Shown here: positions 1 to 8,046 of the stretch, one piece after another
Numbering within the stretch: the stretch's first letter is position 1
Layout of the letters: each line of letters begins with the position of its first letter
DNA from: Alphaproteobacteria bacterium
Lineage (GTDB): Bacteria > Pseudomonadota > Alphaproteobacteria > Bin95
DNA: 43,716 nucleotides
Assembly: GCA_022826185.1 (NCBI GenBank)
Contig: JAJDVH010000027.1
Coordinates: 1-43,716, forward strand
Direction: 5' to 3'
Made by a program: the position numbers and the translations under genes
Notes under the pieces: generated by a model
What the model was told of the DNA's origin: nothing
Seen by the model: the letters and a program-made list of their open reading frames with translations, nothing else
Database searches by the model: none

Positions 1-102
1 GGAAGAGGACGCTATGACAGGCATACGAAACGAGCCCAGCCGAAAAAGGACATCTGGCTGCGACCGCTCCGCAAGGACTGGAAGCGGACGCTCAATCGCT
101 GA
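1..102 (+). CDS. C-terminal fragment of unrecognised protein
   Basis: The first 33 codons of frame 1 form an open, strongly basic tail (PKKDIWLRPLRKDWKRTLNR) that ends in TGA at 100-102. Nothing upstream is visible, so this can only be the end of a longer gene entering from the left. I do not recognise the family. It faces the oxidoreductase reading frame on the other strand, and that oxidoreductase stops resembling its family about 35 bases beyond this stop. The tail could therefore belong to whatever displaced the oxidoreductase 3' end, for example a mobile-element protein. That is inference; the frame could also be chance. Confidence 0.25.
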   Translation, partial: GRGRYDRHTKRAQPKKDIWLRPLRKDWKRTLNR

Positions 103-639
103 ATCCATCACCCTCATCACCGCGTGACCGAACGCTTTCACGGTCGCGCCCATCGCCTTGCCGATCTCGACCGCGGTGAGCCCGACGCCGCCGGCTGCGC
201 CATGCACGAGCAGCGTCTCGCCGGCCTTGAGGCCGCCGCGATGATCGAGGCCGATATGGCTCGTGCCGTAAGTGACGGGGAAGCCCGCAGCGGTGACGAA
301 GTCCATGCTCTCCGGCAGGCGGTAAACATGCACGGCCGGAACGCAGACCTGTTCGCGGTAGGCGCCGTAATCCATCACCGCCATCACCCGCTCGCCGATC
401 CCGAAGCCTTCGACGCCGGGTCCGAGCGCGTCGATACGGCCGGCGCATTCGAAGCCGGGGCTGAAGGGGAAACCGGGCCGCGTCTGGTACTGGCCGGCCG
501 CCACAAGGGAGTCGGCGAAGTTCACGCCGACCGCCGCCGCGCGCACCCGCACCTCGCCGGGGCCGGGTTCGTCCGGGGCTATATCCTCGACAGTGACCGC
601 ATCGATCCCGTCGAAGGACCGGCAAAGCACCGCGCGCAT
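1..639 (-). CDS. Zinc-type/quinone oxidoreductase (MDR family), disrupted 3' part
   Basis: Reading leftwards from ATG at 639, the product is a medium-chain NADPH:quinone oxidoreductase. It begins with the GroES-like domain (PGEVRVRAAAVGVNFAD near residues 27-43, then GFECAGRI) and enters the Rossmann fold at HGAAGGVGLTAVEIGKAMGA (about 146-165). After residue 167 (base 139) the expected continuation of the nucleotide-binding domain is absent and an unrelated 46-residue tail runs to the window edge without a stop. The start overlaps the dienelactone hydrolase stop by one base (TGATG), so both belong to one leftward transcript. No active-site zinc Cys/His set is evident, which fits the quinone oxidoreductase branch. 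Either the gene was truncated by an insertion or deletion, or the contig edge is chimeric. Confidence 0.7.
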   Translation of the reverse strand, partial: MRAVLCRSFDGIDAVTVEDIAPDEPGPGEVRVRAAAVGVNFADSLVAAGQYQTRPGFPFSPGFECAGRIDALGPGVEGFGIGERVMAVMDYGAYREQVCVPAVHVYRLPESMDFVTAAGFPVTYGTSHIGLDHRGGLKAGETLLVHGAAGGVGLTAVEIGKAMGATVKAFGHAVMRVMDSAIERPLPVLAERSQPDVLFRLGSFRMPVIASSS

Positions 640-1337
640 CAGCGCAGCACCCGGCCCAGCATCGCCTCGGAGCGCGCGTTGGCGAGCTCCTTCATGGCGG
701 TCACTTCAGTCACCGCGCCTTCGCGGGCGAAAGCGTGGTCCGTGTCGGGATATGTATAGATTTCGGCGCCTTCGCAGCCGGCCAGCGCGGCCGCCGTCGC
801 GTCGCGGACCGGGACGGGCGTCCAGGGGTCGGCCTCGCCGATATGCAGCATGACGGGCCGGGTTATCCGCGCCGCCTCGTCCAGATAGTCCTCGATGCCG
901 ACACCGTAATAGGAGATGTCGCAATCCGCCTCGCCGCGCGCGGCATGCAGGAAGGCGAGCAGCCCGCCAAGGCAATAGCCCTGCGTCGCGACCCTGCCGC
1001 TGCACTCGGGCATTTCCCTGAGCCGAGCGACGGCCGCCGCCGTGTCCGAGACCGCGAGATCGACATTGAAATCCGAGCGCGTCGCGAGCGCCCGGTCCCG
1101 GTGTCCGGGAGTCTCCGGGTCGAGCTCGAATTCCGGGTCGATGCGCCAGTAGAGCTTCGGGCAGACGGCGAGGAAGCCCCTGCCGGCCCAGTAGTCGGCG
1201 ATCGCGCGCATGAAGCGGTTGACGCCGAACACCTCGTTCAGCAGCAGGAGGCCGGGCGCGGGCCCGCTGCCCTCGGGAAAGGCCGCATAGGCGCCGAAGG
1301 TCTCGCCGGCGCGGGTCGTGATCGTGAGCTCGGACAT
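639..1337 (-). CDS. Dienelactone hydrolase family protein
   Basis: This 232-residue alpha/beta-hydrolase of the dienelactone hydrolase family hydrolyses lactone or ester bonds, classically in chlorocatechol breakdown. The nucleophile sits in GYCLGG (Cys122), Asp170 lies in EADPWTP, and His201 lies in DTDHAF, completing the Cys-Asp-His triad; Glu36 in LLNEVFG matches the glutamate that gates the cysteine. Length is normal for the family and no signal peptide is seen. It is the first gene of a leftward pair, overlapping the start of the oxidoreductase by one base. The 122-bp gap to the divergent SDR gene should hold promoters for both. The natural substrate cannot be told from sequence, since many members of this family are general carboxylesterases. 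Confidence 0.9.
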   Translation of the reverse strand: MSELTITTRAGETFGAYAAFPEGSGPAPGLLLLNEVFGVNRFMRAIADYWAGRGFLAVCPKLYWRIDPEFELDPETPGHRDRALATRSDFNVDLAVSDTAAAVARLREMPECSGRVATQGYCLGGLLAFLHAARGEADCDISYYGVGIEDYLDEAARITRPVMLHIGEADPWTPVPVRDATAAALAGCEGAEIYTYPDTDHAFAREGAVTEVTAMKELANARSEAMLGRVLR

Positions 1338-1459
1338 GGAATGGAGGGGTCTCGTTTCGGGGAGTGTTGCCCATTGTAGCAGGCGGTTCCGGCAAGGCGG
1401 ACATGCCGTGCGTTTTGCGGGACAATGGGCGGGCCGGAGAAGCAGGGGGAGGCGAACGC

Positions 1460-2293
1460 ATGGCCGAACTGGAAGGGAAGACCGCCGTCATCACGGGGGG
1501 CGCCAGCGGCATCGGCGAGGCGACGGCGCGACTGTTCGCCGCCGAGGGCGCGCGCGTCGTGATCGCCGACATGCAGCGCGAGCGGGGCGAAGCGCTGGCG
1601 GCGGAACTCGGCGAGGCGGCGCTCTTCGCCCCCTGCGAGGTCCGCGAGGAGGCGGAGGTGAAGGCGGCCGTCGATCTGGCGCTCGACCGCTGGGGACGGC
1701 TCGACTGCATGTTCAACAATGCCGGCTTCGGCGGCGCGCTCGGGCCGCTGGAGGCGATTCCGGCCGAGGAGTTCGACCTTTCCTTCGATGTGCTGGTGCG
1801 CGGCGTGTTCCTCGGCATGAAGCACGCCATCCCGGCGATGAAGGCGCAGGGCTCGGGCAGCATCGTCAACACCGGCAGCATTGCCGGCATCACCGCCGGG
1901 CGCGGGCCGCAGGTCTATTCCGCGGCCAAGGCGGCCGTGGTGCATCTCTCGAAGGTCTCGGCGATGGAGCTCGGCGAGCACTCGGTCCGGGTCAATTGCG
2001 TCTGCCCCGGCTATATCGCGACGCCGCTTTCGGCCAACACGGTCGGCAGGCCGGACAGCCTGATCGAGGAACGGATCGACGACTACGCCCTGCAGCAGCC
2101 GATCCCGCGCGTCGGGCGGCCGCGCGACATCGCCGAGACCGTGCTGTTTCTGGCGAGCGACCGCTCGACTTTCGTCACCGGCCAGGCGATCACCGTGGAC
2201 GGCGGCGCGGCCAGCGGCGTGCTCTGGCGCGACCAGAAACCCTTCTACAAGCAATACCGCCCCATCCGCGTCTATCACCCCGACCGCCGTTAG
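1460..2293 (+). CDS. SDR family NAD(P)-dependent oxidoreductase
   Basis: A classical short-chain dehydrogenase/reductase of 277 residues. The cofactor motif TGGASGIG is at 12-19, an acidic residue follows beta-2 (IADMQRE, Asp37), which favours NAD(H), and NNAG is at about 86-89. The catalytic Ser140, Tyr153 and Lys157 lie in NTGSIAG and YSAAK. The C-terminus carries the usual PGYIATPLS and ITVDGG segments. I chose the ATG at 1460 because GGGGGAGG lies just upstream and the protein then begins in the canonical MAELEGKTAVITGG style; a longer in-frame start at 1364 lacks this. Divergent from the dienelactone hydrolase gene. Substrate unknown; secondary alcohols and ketones are usual for the family. 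Confidence 0.92.
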   Translation: MAELEGKTAVITGGASGIGEATARLFAAEGARVVIADMQRERGEALAAELGEAALFAPCEVREEAEVKAAVDLALDRWGRLDCMFNNAGFGGALGPLEAIPAEEFDLSFDVLVRGVFLGMKHAIPAMKAQGSGSIVNTGSIAGITAGRGPQVYSAAKAAVVHLSKVSAMELGEHSVRVNCVCPGYIATPLSANTVGRPDSLIEERIDDYALQQPIPRVGRPRDIAETVLFLASDRSTFVTGQAITVDGGAASGVLWRDQKPFYKQYRPIRVYHPDRR

Positions 2294-2351
2294 GGCCGGG
2301 GCGTGCGACGCGCGAATTGACATTGAGGCTGCGAGTTTTCATGCTCCATGC

Positions 2352-2582
2352 ATGACGATCTCGCTTCAGATTCGCAATATCCCCCCTTCGCTTCACAAGC
2401 GGCTCAAGGCCCGGGCCGCCACGGAGGGGGTCTCGATGTCCCGATATGTCCTGCGGGAAATCGAGCGGGCGCTTGAGCGCCCGACCCGACGCGAACTGAT
2501 CGAGGCGATCCGGTCGCAGCCGAAGGTTGTGCTGGATCGACCGGTTGCCGACATTCTCCGGGAGGAACGGGACCGGCGCTGA
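2352..2582 (+). CDS. FitA-like ribbon-helix-helix antitoxin
   Basis: A 76-residue protein whose first half (MTISLQIRNIPPSLHKRLKA, then SMSRYVLREIERAL) is the ribbon-helix-helix fold of FitA/VapB-type antitoxins. It should bind its own promoter as a dimer, while its C-terminal tail (about 45-76, RELIEAIRSQPKVV...) wraps round the toxin. Its stop overlaps the toxin start by one base (TGATG), the standard coupled arrangement. In this family the complex represses its own operon; the operator is expected in the 58 bp upstream, after the SDR gene, but I could not identify a clear palindrome there. Chromosomal copies of this type are common and no sign of recent transfer is seen in base composition. 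Confidence 0.85.
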   Translation: MTISLQIRNIPPSLHKRLKARAATEGVSMSRYVLREIERALERPTRRELIEAIRSQPKVVLDRPVADILREERDRR

Positions 2583-2971
2583 TGGTTCTGGATGCGTCCG
2601 GCGCCGTCGAAATGCTGCTCAACACCGACCCGGGCGAGCGGCTCCATGCGCGGCTGCTGGCGGAGACGGAAGGCGTTCATGTTCCGCATCTCATAGATGT
2701 GGAGATTGCCCAGGCACTGCGCCGACTCGTGTTGCGGGGACTATTGGACGCGCGAGCGGGCGCGGCAGCGCTTCGCCGTTGGCAGGACTTCGATATCGAG
2801 CGATACCCGCACGAGCCGCTTCTGGGCCGGGTGTGGGAGCTTCGGTCGAATGTCACGGCTTATGACGCGATTTACGTCGCTTTGGCGGAGGCGCTGTCGA
2901 TGGTGCTCGTCACAGGAGACCGGAGGCTTGCCGGAGTGCCAGGAGCAAGGACTGCGATTGAAGTGGTTTAG
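2582..2971 (+). CDS. PIN domain ribonuclease toxin (VapC/FitB type)
   Basis: This 129-residue PIN-domain protein has the full acidic metal-binding set: Asp4 in MVLDASG, a Glu in DVEIAQALRRL, an Asp in TAYDAIYVALAE and an Asp in LVTGDRRLAG. Such toxins cleave RNA (often tRNA or rRNA) with Mg2+/Mn2+ when the antitoxin is lost. It directly follows and overlaps the ribbon-helix-helix antitoxin gene, so the two are co-translated. Length and residue pattern are normal and the system looks intact. The RNA target cannot be predicted from sequence. Confidence 0.88.
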   Translation: MVLDASGAVEMLLNTDPGERLHARLLAETEGVHVPHLIDVEIAQALRRLVLRGLLDARAGAAALRRWQDFDIERYPHEPLLGRVWELRSNVTAYDAIYVALAEALSMVLVTGDRRLAGVPGARTAIEVV

Positions 2972-3032
2972 CTTGAGTTTCTGGCGAGAACCGACAGGCT
3001 GCGGTGGGCCGGTGGAGCCGTCGTAAGCGAAG

Positions 3033-6000
3033 ATGCCGCTGTTCGACACTCATATCGTCGTGGACTGGTCGGCGCGATCGAAGCCGAGTCCTGCCCGGCC
3101 GAGCCGCGATTCCATCTGGTGGGCGGCGATCCGCGAAGGCTGCGCTCTGGAGCCGCAATATGAGCGGACCCGTAATGACGCGGTCGAAAGCCTCGCCGCC
3201 TTCATCGCCGGGGAACTGGACGCAGGGCGCCGCGTTCTGGCCGGCTTCGATTTTCCGTTCGGCTATCCGGCAAGCGTTGCGGAGCGGCTGACGGGCGAGG
3301 CTTCCGCCCTTGCTGTCTGGGATTGGCTCGCGGAGCGGATTGACGACGAGCCGGACAATGCCAACAACCGCTTTGCGGTAGCCGAGGAAGTGAACCGGTG
3401 CTGGCCGGGGATCGGGCCGTTCTGGGGCCGCCCGGCAGGATGGGAATATCCGGGAATCCCGACACGGCAGAAGGACCGCACCTGCCGGGACGGGCACCCC
3501 CCGGAACGCCGTATCGCCGACCTCCGGGCATCGGGGGCCAAGACCGTGTGGCAACTGGCCTATTCGGGCTCCGTCGGCTCGCAGGTGCTTGTGGGGTTGC
3601 CTGCCTTGAAGCGGCTGCTCGCGAACCCGCGCATCGGCGGGCGCGGCGCGGTCTGGCCCTTCGATACCGGATTGCGAGCGCCGGATACCCGCGAGACGCC
3701 GCTCGTCCTCGCGGAAATCTACCCTTCGCTTCTCAGGAAAGAGGTCGGCGAAAGCCGGCGCGACGGCGAAGTGCTCGACCGCGCGCAGGTTCGCGTCAAT
3801 GCAGCGGCATTTGCGCGGCTGGACAGGCAGGGCGGCCTTGCTCCACTGTTTGCGGGCGCGGTCGGCCTCTCGCCGGTCGAACGCCATCTGATCGAAAAGG
3901 AAGAGGCTTGGATACTCGGCCTCGGCCATGAGGCCGAACTACGCCGTTCCGCAAAATCGAAACGAACGAAAATGTCTAACAAAAAAGCAGCCTGCCGCAT
4001 CGGCGTGGATGTGGGCGGGACCTTTACAGATGTCGTTATCGACCATGCCGGCGGGCGGACCTCCGCCAAGGTGCCGACGACGCCCGATACGCCCGAAACC
4101 GGCGTTATGGACGGCATCGGGGCGGCGCTTGAGCGCGCCGGCGTCGCGCCCGAAGGGGTCGATCTCGTCATTCACGGCACCACGCTCGCCACCAATGCGC
4201 TGATCGAGCGCAAGGGCGCGCGGACCGCGCTGCTGACCACCGAGGGGTTCCGCGACTCCATCGAGATGGCCTATGAGCACCGGTTCGAGCAATACGACCT
4301 CTACATGGAGCGCCCGGAGCCGCTGGTGCCGCGCGAGCTCCGCCTCGGCGTGCCGGAACGGCTGGCGGCGGACGGCTCGACGCTCATGCCGCTCGACGAG
4401 GCGGCGGTCGCCGCCCATGCCGCATTCTTCCGGGAGGAAGGCGTCGAGGCGGTCGCGGTGGGTTTCCTGCATTCCTATGTGGACGACTCCCATGAGCGCC
4501 GGGCGGCTGCAATCCTCAAACGGGAACTGCCGCGAGCCACGATCTGCCTGTCGTCGGAAGTGTCGCCCGAGATACGCGAATATGACCGCCTGTCGACGAC
4601 GGTCGCCAACGCCTATGTCCGCCCGTTGATCGCAGGCTATGTCGGCAGGCTGGAAGCCGCGCTCCGGGAGCGCGGCCTCGGCTGCCCGCTGCTGCTCACC
4701 ATGTCGAGCGGCGCGGTGACGACGGTCCAGACAGCGCAGCGTTTCCCGATCCGGCTGGTCGAGTCGGGGCCGGCGGGCGGCGCGGTGCTTGCCCGCAATG
4801 TCGCCGCCGGGCACGGGCTGGACAAGGCGCTTTCCTTCGACATGGGCGGCACCACGGCGAAGATCTGCCTGATCGACGACTACCGTCCGCAATTGTCCCG
4901 CAATTTCGAGGTGGCGCGGCAATACCGGTTCCTGAAGGGCAGCGGCCTGCCGCTGCGCATCCCGGCCATCGAGATGGTCGAGATCGGCGCGGGCGGCGGC
5001 TCCATCGCGCGCGTCGATGCGCTCCGGCGGATCGTCGTCGGCCCTGACAGCGCGGGCGCCGATCCGGGCCCCGCCTGCTACGGGCGCGGCGGCGGCGCGC
5101 CGACCGTGACCGACGCGGACCTGATGCTCGGCCGCATCGACCCGGCCCGGTTCGCCGGCGGCACCATGGCGCTGGACGGCGACGCCGCCCGGCAAGCGGT
5201 CGGACGCGATGTCGGCGGCCCGCTCGGGATGGCGGACGAGGTGGCCGCGGCCGGCGTCAGCGAGATCGTGGACGAGGCCATGGCCAATGCCGCGCGCGTC
5301 CACGCGATCGAGAGCGGCAAGCCCCTGGGCGGGCGGGCGCTCATCGCGTTCGGCGGCGCGGCCCCGCTCCATGCCGCGCGCCTCGCGACCAAGCTCGGCA
5401 TTGACACGGTGGTCGTGCCGCCGGGAGCCGGAGTGGGCTCCGCAATCGGCTTCCTGTCGGCGCCCATCGCCTATGAAGTGGTGCGCTCGCGCTTCGTCGC
5501 GCTCGATAATTTCGCTCCGGCGATCGTCGATGCGCTGTTCGACGAGATGCGCGCCGAGGCGGAGGCCGTGGTGCGGCTGGGCGCGCCCGATGCCGTGCTG
5601 GAGGAGACCCGGACCGGCTATATGCGCTACCGGGGGCAGGGGCACGAGATTGCCGTCGAACTGCCGGAACAGGCCGATGCGGAGGACTATCGCGAGCGCT
5701 TCGACGCAGCCTACAGGCGCCTCTACGGCCGCACGATCCCGGCGCTGGAGGTGGAGGCGATGTCCTGGAGCCTGGCGCTCAGTGCCGCGGACCGGCTGCC
5801 GCCGCGCCTGCCGCTGGCGCCGCCGAGGGCGGCCGGCGCGCCCGCAGGCAAGCGGACGCTTTACGATACGGAAGCGGGCGGACCGATGGAGGCGGCAGTG
5901 CATGCGCGCGCCGACCTCGCGCCGGGTGTCCGGCTTGCAGGCCCGGCGGTCGTGGTGGAGGATGAGACCGCTACCGTTGCGCCCGAAGGCTTCGATCTCA

Positions 6001-6050
6001 CCGTCGCCGCCTCCGGCGCCCTGGTGCTTACGCGGAGGGGGGCAGCATGA
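3033..6050 (+). CDS. hyuA: Fusion ORF: VVDWSA-type conserved domain + hydantoinase/oxoprolinase subunit A
   Basis: One uninterrupted 1005-codon frame holds what are normally two proteins. Residues 1-300 (VVDWSARSKPSP, then WWAAIREG, FDFPFGYP, EIYPSLLR, EEAWILGLG) match a conserved alphaproteobacterial family sometimes labelled molybdopterin or cobalamin related, but with no proven function. From the internal ATG at 3972 (residue 314) comes a complete 692-residue hydantoinase A: GVDVGGTFTD phosphate loop, HGTTLATNA, ESGPAGGAVLAR, SFDMGGTTAKICL, GAGGGSIARVD. HyuA is the ATP-binding subunit of hydantoinases and 5-oxoprolinases, which open cyclic amides at the expense of ATP. The linker is unusually A-rich and no clear ribosome-binding site precedes 3972, so either a true fusion protein is made or a stop codon was lost. 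The frame ends by overlapping hyuB by 4 nt. Confidence 0.85.
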   Translation: MPLFDTHIVVDWSARSKPSPARPSRDSIWWAAIREGCALEPQYERTRNDAVESLAAFIAGELDAGRRVLAGFDFPFGYPASVAERLTGEASALAVWDWLAERIDDEPDNANNRFAVAEEVNRCWPGIGPFWGRPAGWEYPGIPTRQKDRTCRDGHPPERRIADLRASGAKTVWQLAYSGSVGSQVLVGLPALKRLLANPRIGGRGAVWPFDTGLRAPDTRETPLVLAEIYPSLLRKEVGESRRDGEVLDRAQVRVNAAAFARLDRQGGLAPLFAGAVGLSPVERHLIEKEEAWILGLGHEAELRRSAKSKRTKMSNKKAACRIGVDVGGTFTDVVIDHAGGRTSAKVPTTPDTPETGVMDGIGAALERAGVAPEGVDLVIHGTTLATNALIERKGARTALLTTEGFRDSIEMAYEHRFEQYDLYMERPEPLVPRELRLGVPERLAADGSTLMPLDEAAVAAHAAFFREEGVEAVAVGFLHSYVDDSHERRAAAILKRELPRATICLSSEVSPEIREYDRLSTTVANAYVRPLIAGYVGRLEAALRERGLGCPLLLTMSSGAVTTVQTAQRFPIRLVESGPAGGAVLARNVAAGHGLDKALSFDMGGTTAKICLIDDYRPQLSRNFEVARQYRFLKGSGLPLRIPAIEMVEIGAGGGSIARVDALRRIVVGPDSAGADPGPACYGRGGGAPTVTDADLMLGRIDPARFAGGTMALDGDAARQAVGRDVGGPLGMADEVAAAGVSEIVDEAMANAARVHAIESGKPLGGRALIAFGGAAPLHAARLATKLGIDTVVVPPGAGVGSAIGFLSAPIAYEVVRSRFVALDNFAPAIVDALFDEMRAEAEAVVRLGAPDAVLEETRTGYMRYRGQGHEIAVELPEQADAEDYRERFDAAYRRLYGRTIPALEVEAMSWSLALSAADRLPPRLPLAPPRAAGAPAGKRTLYDTEAGGPMEAAVHARADLAPGVRLAGPAVVVEDETATVAPEGFDLTVAASGALVLTRRGAA

Positions 6051-7735
6051 CCGCTACATTCGATGCCGTGCGCCATCAGGTGATGTGGAACCGGCTGCTT
6101 TCCGTGGTGGAGGAGCAGGCGCAGACGCTGGTGCGGACGGCGTTTTCGACCTCTGCGCGCGAGGCGGGCGACATTTCGGCGGGCGTTTTCGACCTCACCG
6201 GACGGATGCTCGCGCAGGCTGTCACCGGCACGCCCGGCCATGTGAACTCCATGGCGCTCTCGGTGGAGCATTTCGTTGCGAAATTTCCGCCCGAGACCAT
6301 GCGCGAGGGCGATGTCTTCATCACCAACGATCCATGGAAGGGCACCGGCCACCTGAACGATTTCACGGTCGTCTCGCCCACCTTCCGCGACGGGCGGATC
6401 GTGGCGCTGTTCGCATCCACCAGCCATGTCGTCGATGTGGGCGGGCTCGGCCAGGGCCCCGACGCCCGGCAGGTCTATCAGGAGGGCCTGTTCGTGCCGC
6501 TCATGCCGTTCGCCGAGGAGGGGCGGGTGAACGAGTGGTTCCTCGAGATGGTGCGCGCCAATGTGCGCGAGCCGCGCATGGTGATCGGCGACCTCTACGC
6601 GCTCGCCGCCTGCAACGACACCGGCAGCGAGCGGCTGCTGGAGATGATGGACGAATACGGCCTCGAAGACCTTTCCGCGCTGGCGGACTTCATCATTGAC
6701 AGCAGCCGGCAGGCGATGGCCGACGCGATCGATGCCATGCCGCAGGGAAGCTGGACCCATTCCATGACCATCGACGGCTTCGACCGGGAGGTCGAACTGG
6801 TCGCACGGCTGACCGTGGCCGACGGGACGATCGAGGTCGATTTCGACGGCACCTCCGGGCTTTCGGATTTCGGCATCAACTGTCCGCTCTGCTACACCAT
6901 CGCCTATACGAGCTTCGGCGTGAAATGCATCGTCGCGCCGGAGTTGCCGAACAATGCGGGCGCGCTCGACGCCGTAAGGGTAACCGCGCCGGACGGCTGC
7001 ATCCTCAATCCGCCGCATCCCTGCGCCGTCTATGCGCGCTCGAATATCGGCCACATGCTGCCGGACGTCGTGTTCGGCTGCCTGCACCAGGCAATTCCGG
7101 ACCGGGTGCCGGCGGAGGGCTGCTCGGCGCTCTGGACGCTCAGGCTCGGCGCGGGGCAGGGGATCACGGCGCGCGCCGGCTCCCAGTCCACGCCGTTCCA
7201 GATCATGAGCTTCCATTCCGGCGGCGCAGGCGCCCGGCCGGGGCTGGACGGGCTCTCCGCGACGCCCTTCCCCTCCGGCGTGCGCAATGTGCCCGTCGAG
7301 GCGACCGAGGCGATCACGCCGCTCGTGTTCTGGAAGAAGGAACTGCGCCCCGACAGCGGCGGGGCGGGGCGGACGCGCGGCGGCCTCGGCCAGACCATCG
7401 AGGTCGAGAACCGGGAAGGCGCGCCGTTCGGCATCTACGCCACCTTCGAGCGCACGGTGCATGCGGCGCGCGGGCGGGGCGGCGGCGGTCCGGGCGCGCT
7501 CGGGCGCCTCAGCCTGGGTTCGGGCAAGAAGCTCCGCAACAAGGGCTTCCAGGTCGTCCCGGAGGGTGAACGGCTGGTCGTAGAGATGCCGGGCGGCGGC
7601 GGGCTCGGAGACCCGGCGGCGCGCGATCCGGCCGCGGTCGAGCAGGATGTCCGGCGCGGGCTTGTCAGCCCCGAAGCGGCGAAGCAGGACTACGGTTTCG
7701 ATCCGGACTCCAGCCGCACCTCGCCCAGCCGTTGA
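6047..7735 (+). CDS. hyuB: Hydantoinase/oxoprolinase subunit B
   Basis: A 562-residue HyuB-family protein, the partner of HyuA in ATP-dependent cyclic amidases such as N-methylhydantoinase, 5-oxoprolinase and acetophenone carboxylase-like complexes. Typical segments are visible: FSTSAREAGDISAGVFD near 30-46, GTPGHVNSM, DVFITNDPWKGTGHLNDF, SHVVDVGG, and the glycine-rich C-terminal part (GGAGRTRGG, EMPGGGGLGDPAARD). It starts in an ATGA overlap with hyuA, so the subunits are translationally coupled. The last 46 bases overlap the convergent DUF6476 gene. Which ring is the substrate is unknown; no transporter or hydantoin racemase lies next to it. A second hyuAB pair is found at 34.9-38.6 kb. Confidence 0.92.
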   Translation: MTATFDAVRHQVMWNRLLSVVEEQAQTLVRTAFSTSAREAGDISAGVFDLTGRMLAQAVTGTPGHVNSMALSVEHFVAKFPPETMREGDVFITNDPWKGTGHLNDFTVVSPTFRDGRIVALFASTSHVVDVGGLGQGPDARQVYQEGLFVPLMPFAEEGRVNEWFLEMVRANVREPRMVIGDLYALAACNDTGSERLLEMMDEYGLEDLSALADFIIDSSRQAMADAIDAMPQGSWTHSMTIDGFDREVELVARLTVADGTIEVDFDGTSGLSDFGINCPLCYTIAYTSFGVKCIVAPELPNNAGALDAVRVTAPDGCILNPPHPCAVYARSNIGHMLPDVVFGCLHQAIPDRVPAEGCSALWTLRLGAGQGITARAGSQSTPFQIMSFHSGGAGARPGLDGLSATPFPSGVRNVPVEATEAITPLVFWKKELRPDSGGAGRTRGGLGQTIEVENREGAPFGIYATFERTVHAARGRGGGGPGALGRLSLGSGKKLRNKGFQVVPEGERLVVEMPGGGGLGDPAARDPAAVEQDVRRGLVSPEAAKQDYGFDPDSSRTSPSR

Positions 7736-7968
7736 CCGGAGCGCCGGTCGAAGGTCCAGAACAGCACGGCGCCGTCCTCCTCCAGCCGGACGACGAGGTC
7801 GTCGCCGGCCACCCGCCAGTCCTCGATGCGGGCGCCCTCGGGCAGTTGCCAGCGGGTGTCGCTGTCTGCGGCGGGCGCCAGCGACCGATTGACGACGGTA
7901 ACCGCTACGACAGCGACACCGATGACGATCAACACGCCCATTCCTATGACGAGGGCTTTCAGACCCAT
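7690..7968 (-). CDS. DUF6476-like small membrane protein
   Basis: This 92-residue protein has one N-terminal membrane helix (about residues 4-27, ALVIGMGVLIVIGVAVVAVT) and a short soluble domain (WQLPEGARIEDWRVAGDDLV, then VLFWTFDRRSGQRLGEVRL). This matches the small DUF6476-type family found beside rluD/rpoH in alphaproteobacteria; its function is unknown. I chose ATG at 7968 because GGAAG lies about eight bases upstream; a start 60 bases further up is open but would place hydrophilic residues before the helix. The gene overlaps the end of hyuB tail to tail by 46 bp and is divergent from the pseudouridine synthase gene. Confidence 0.75.
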   Translation of the reverse strand: MGLKALVIGMGVLIVIGVAVVAVTVVNRSLAPAADSDTRWQLPEGARIEDWRVAGDDLVVRLEEDGAVLFWTFDRRSGQRLGEVRLESGSKP

Positions 7969-8046
7969 TGAATACTTCCGGCCGTTCGCAGGCGCCGCGG
8001 ATTTGCCATAGTTGCGCGCAAGAGTCATCGGTATGGGGACGGTTCC

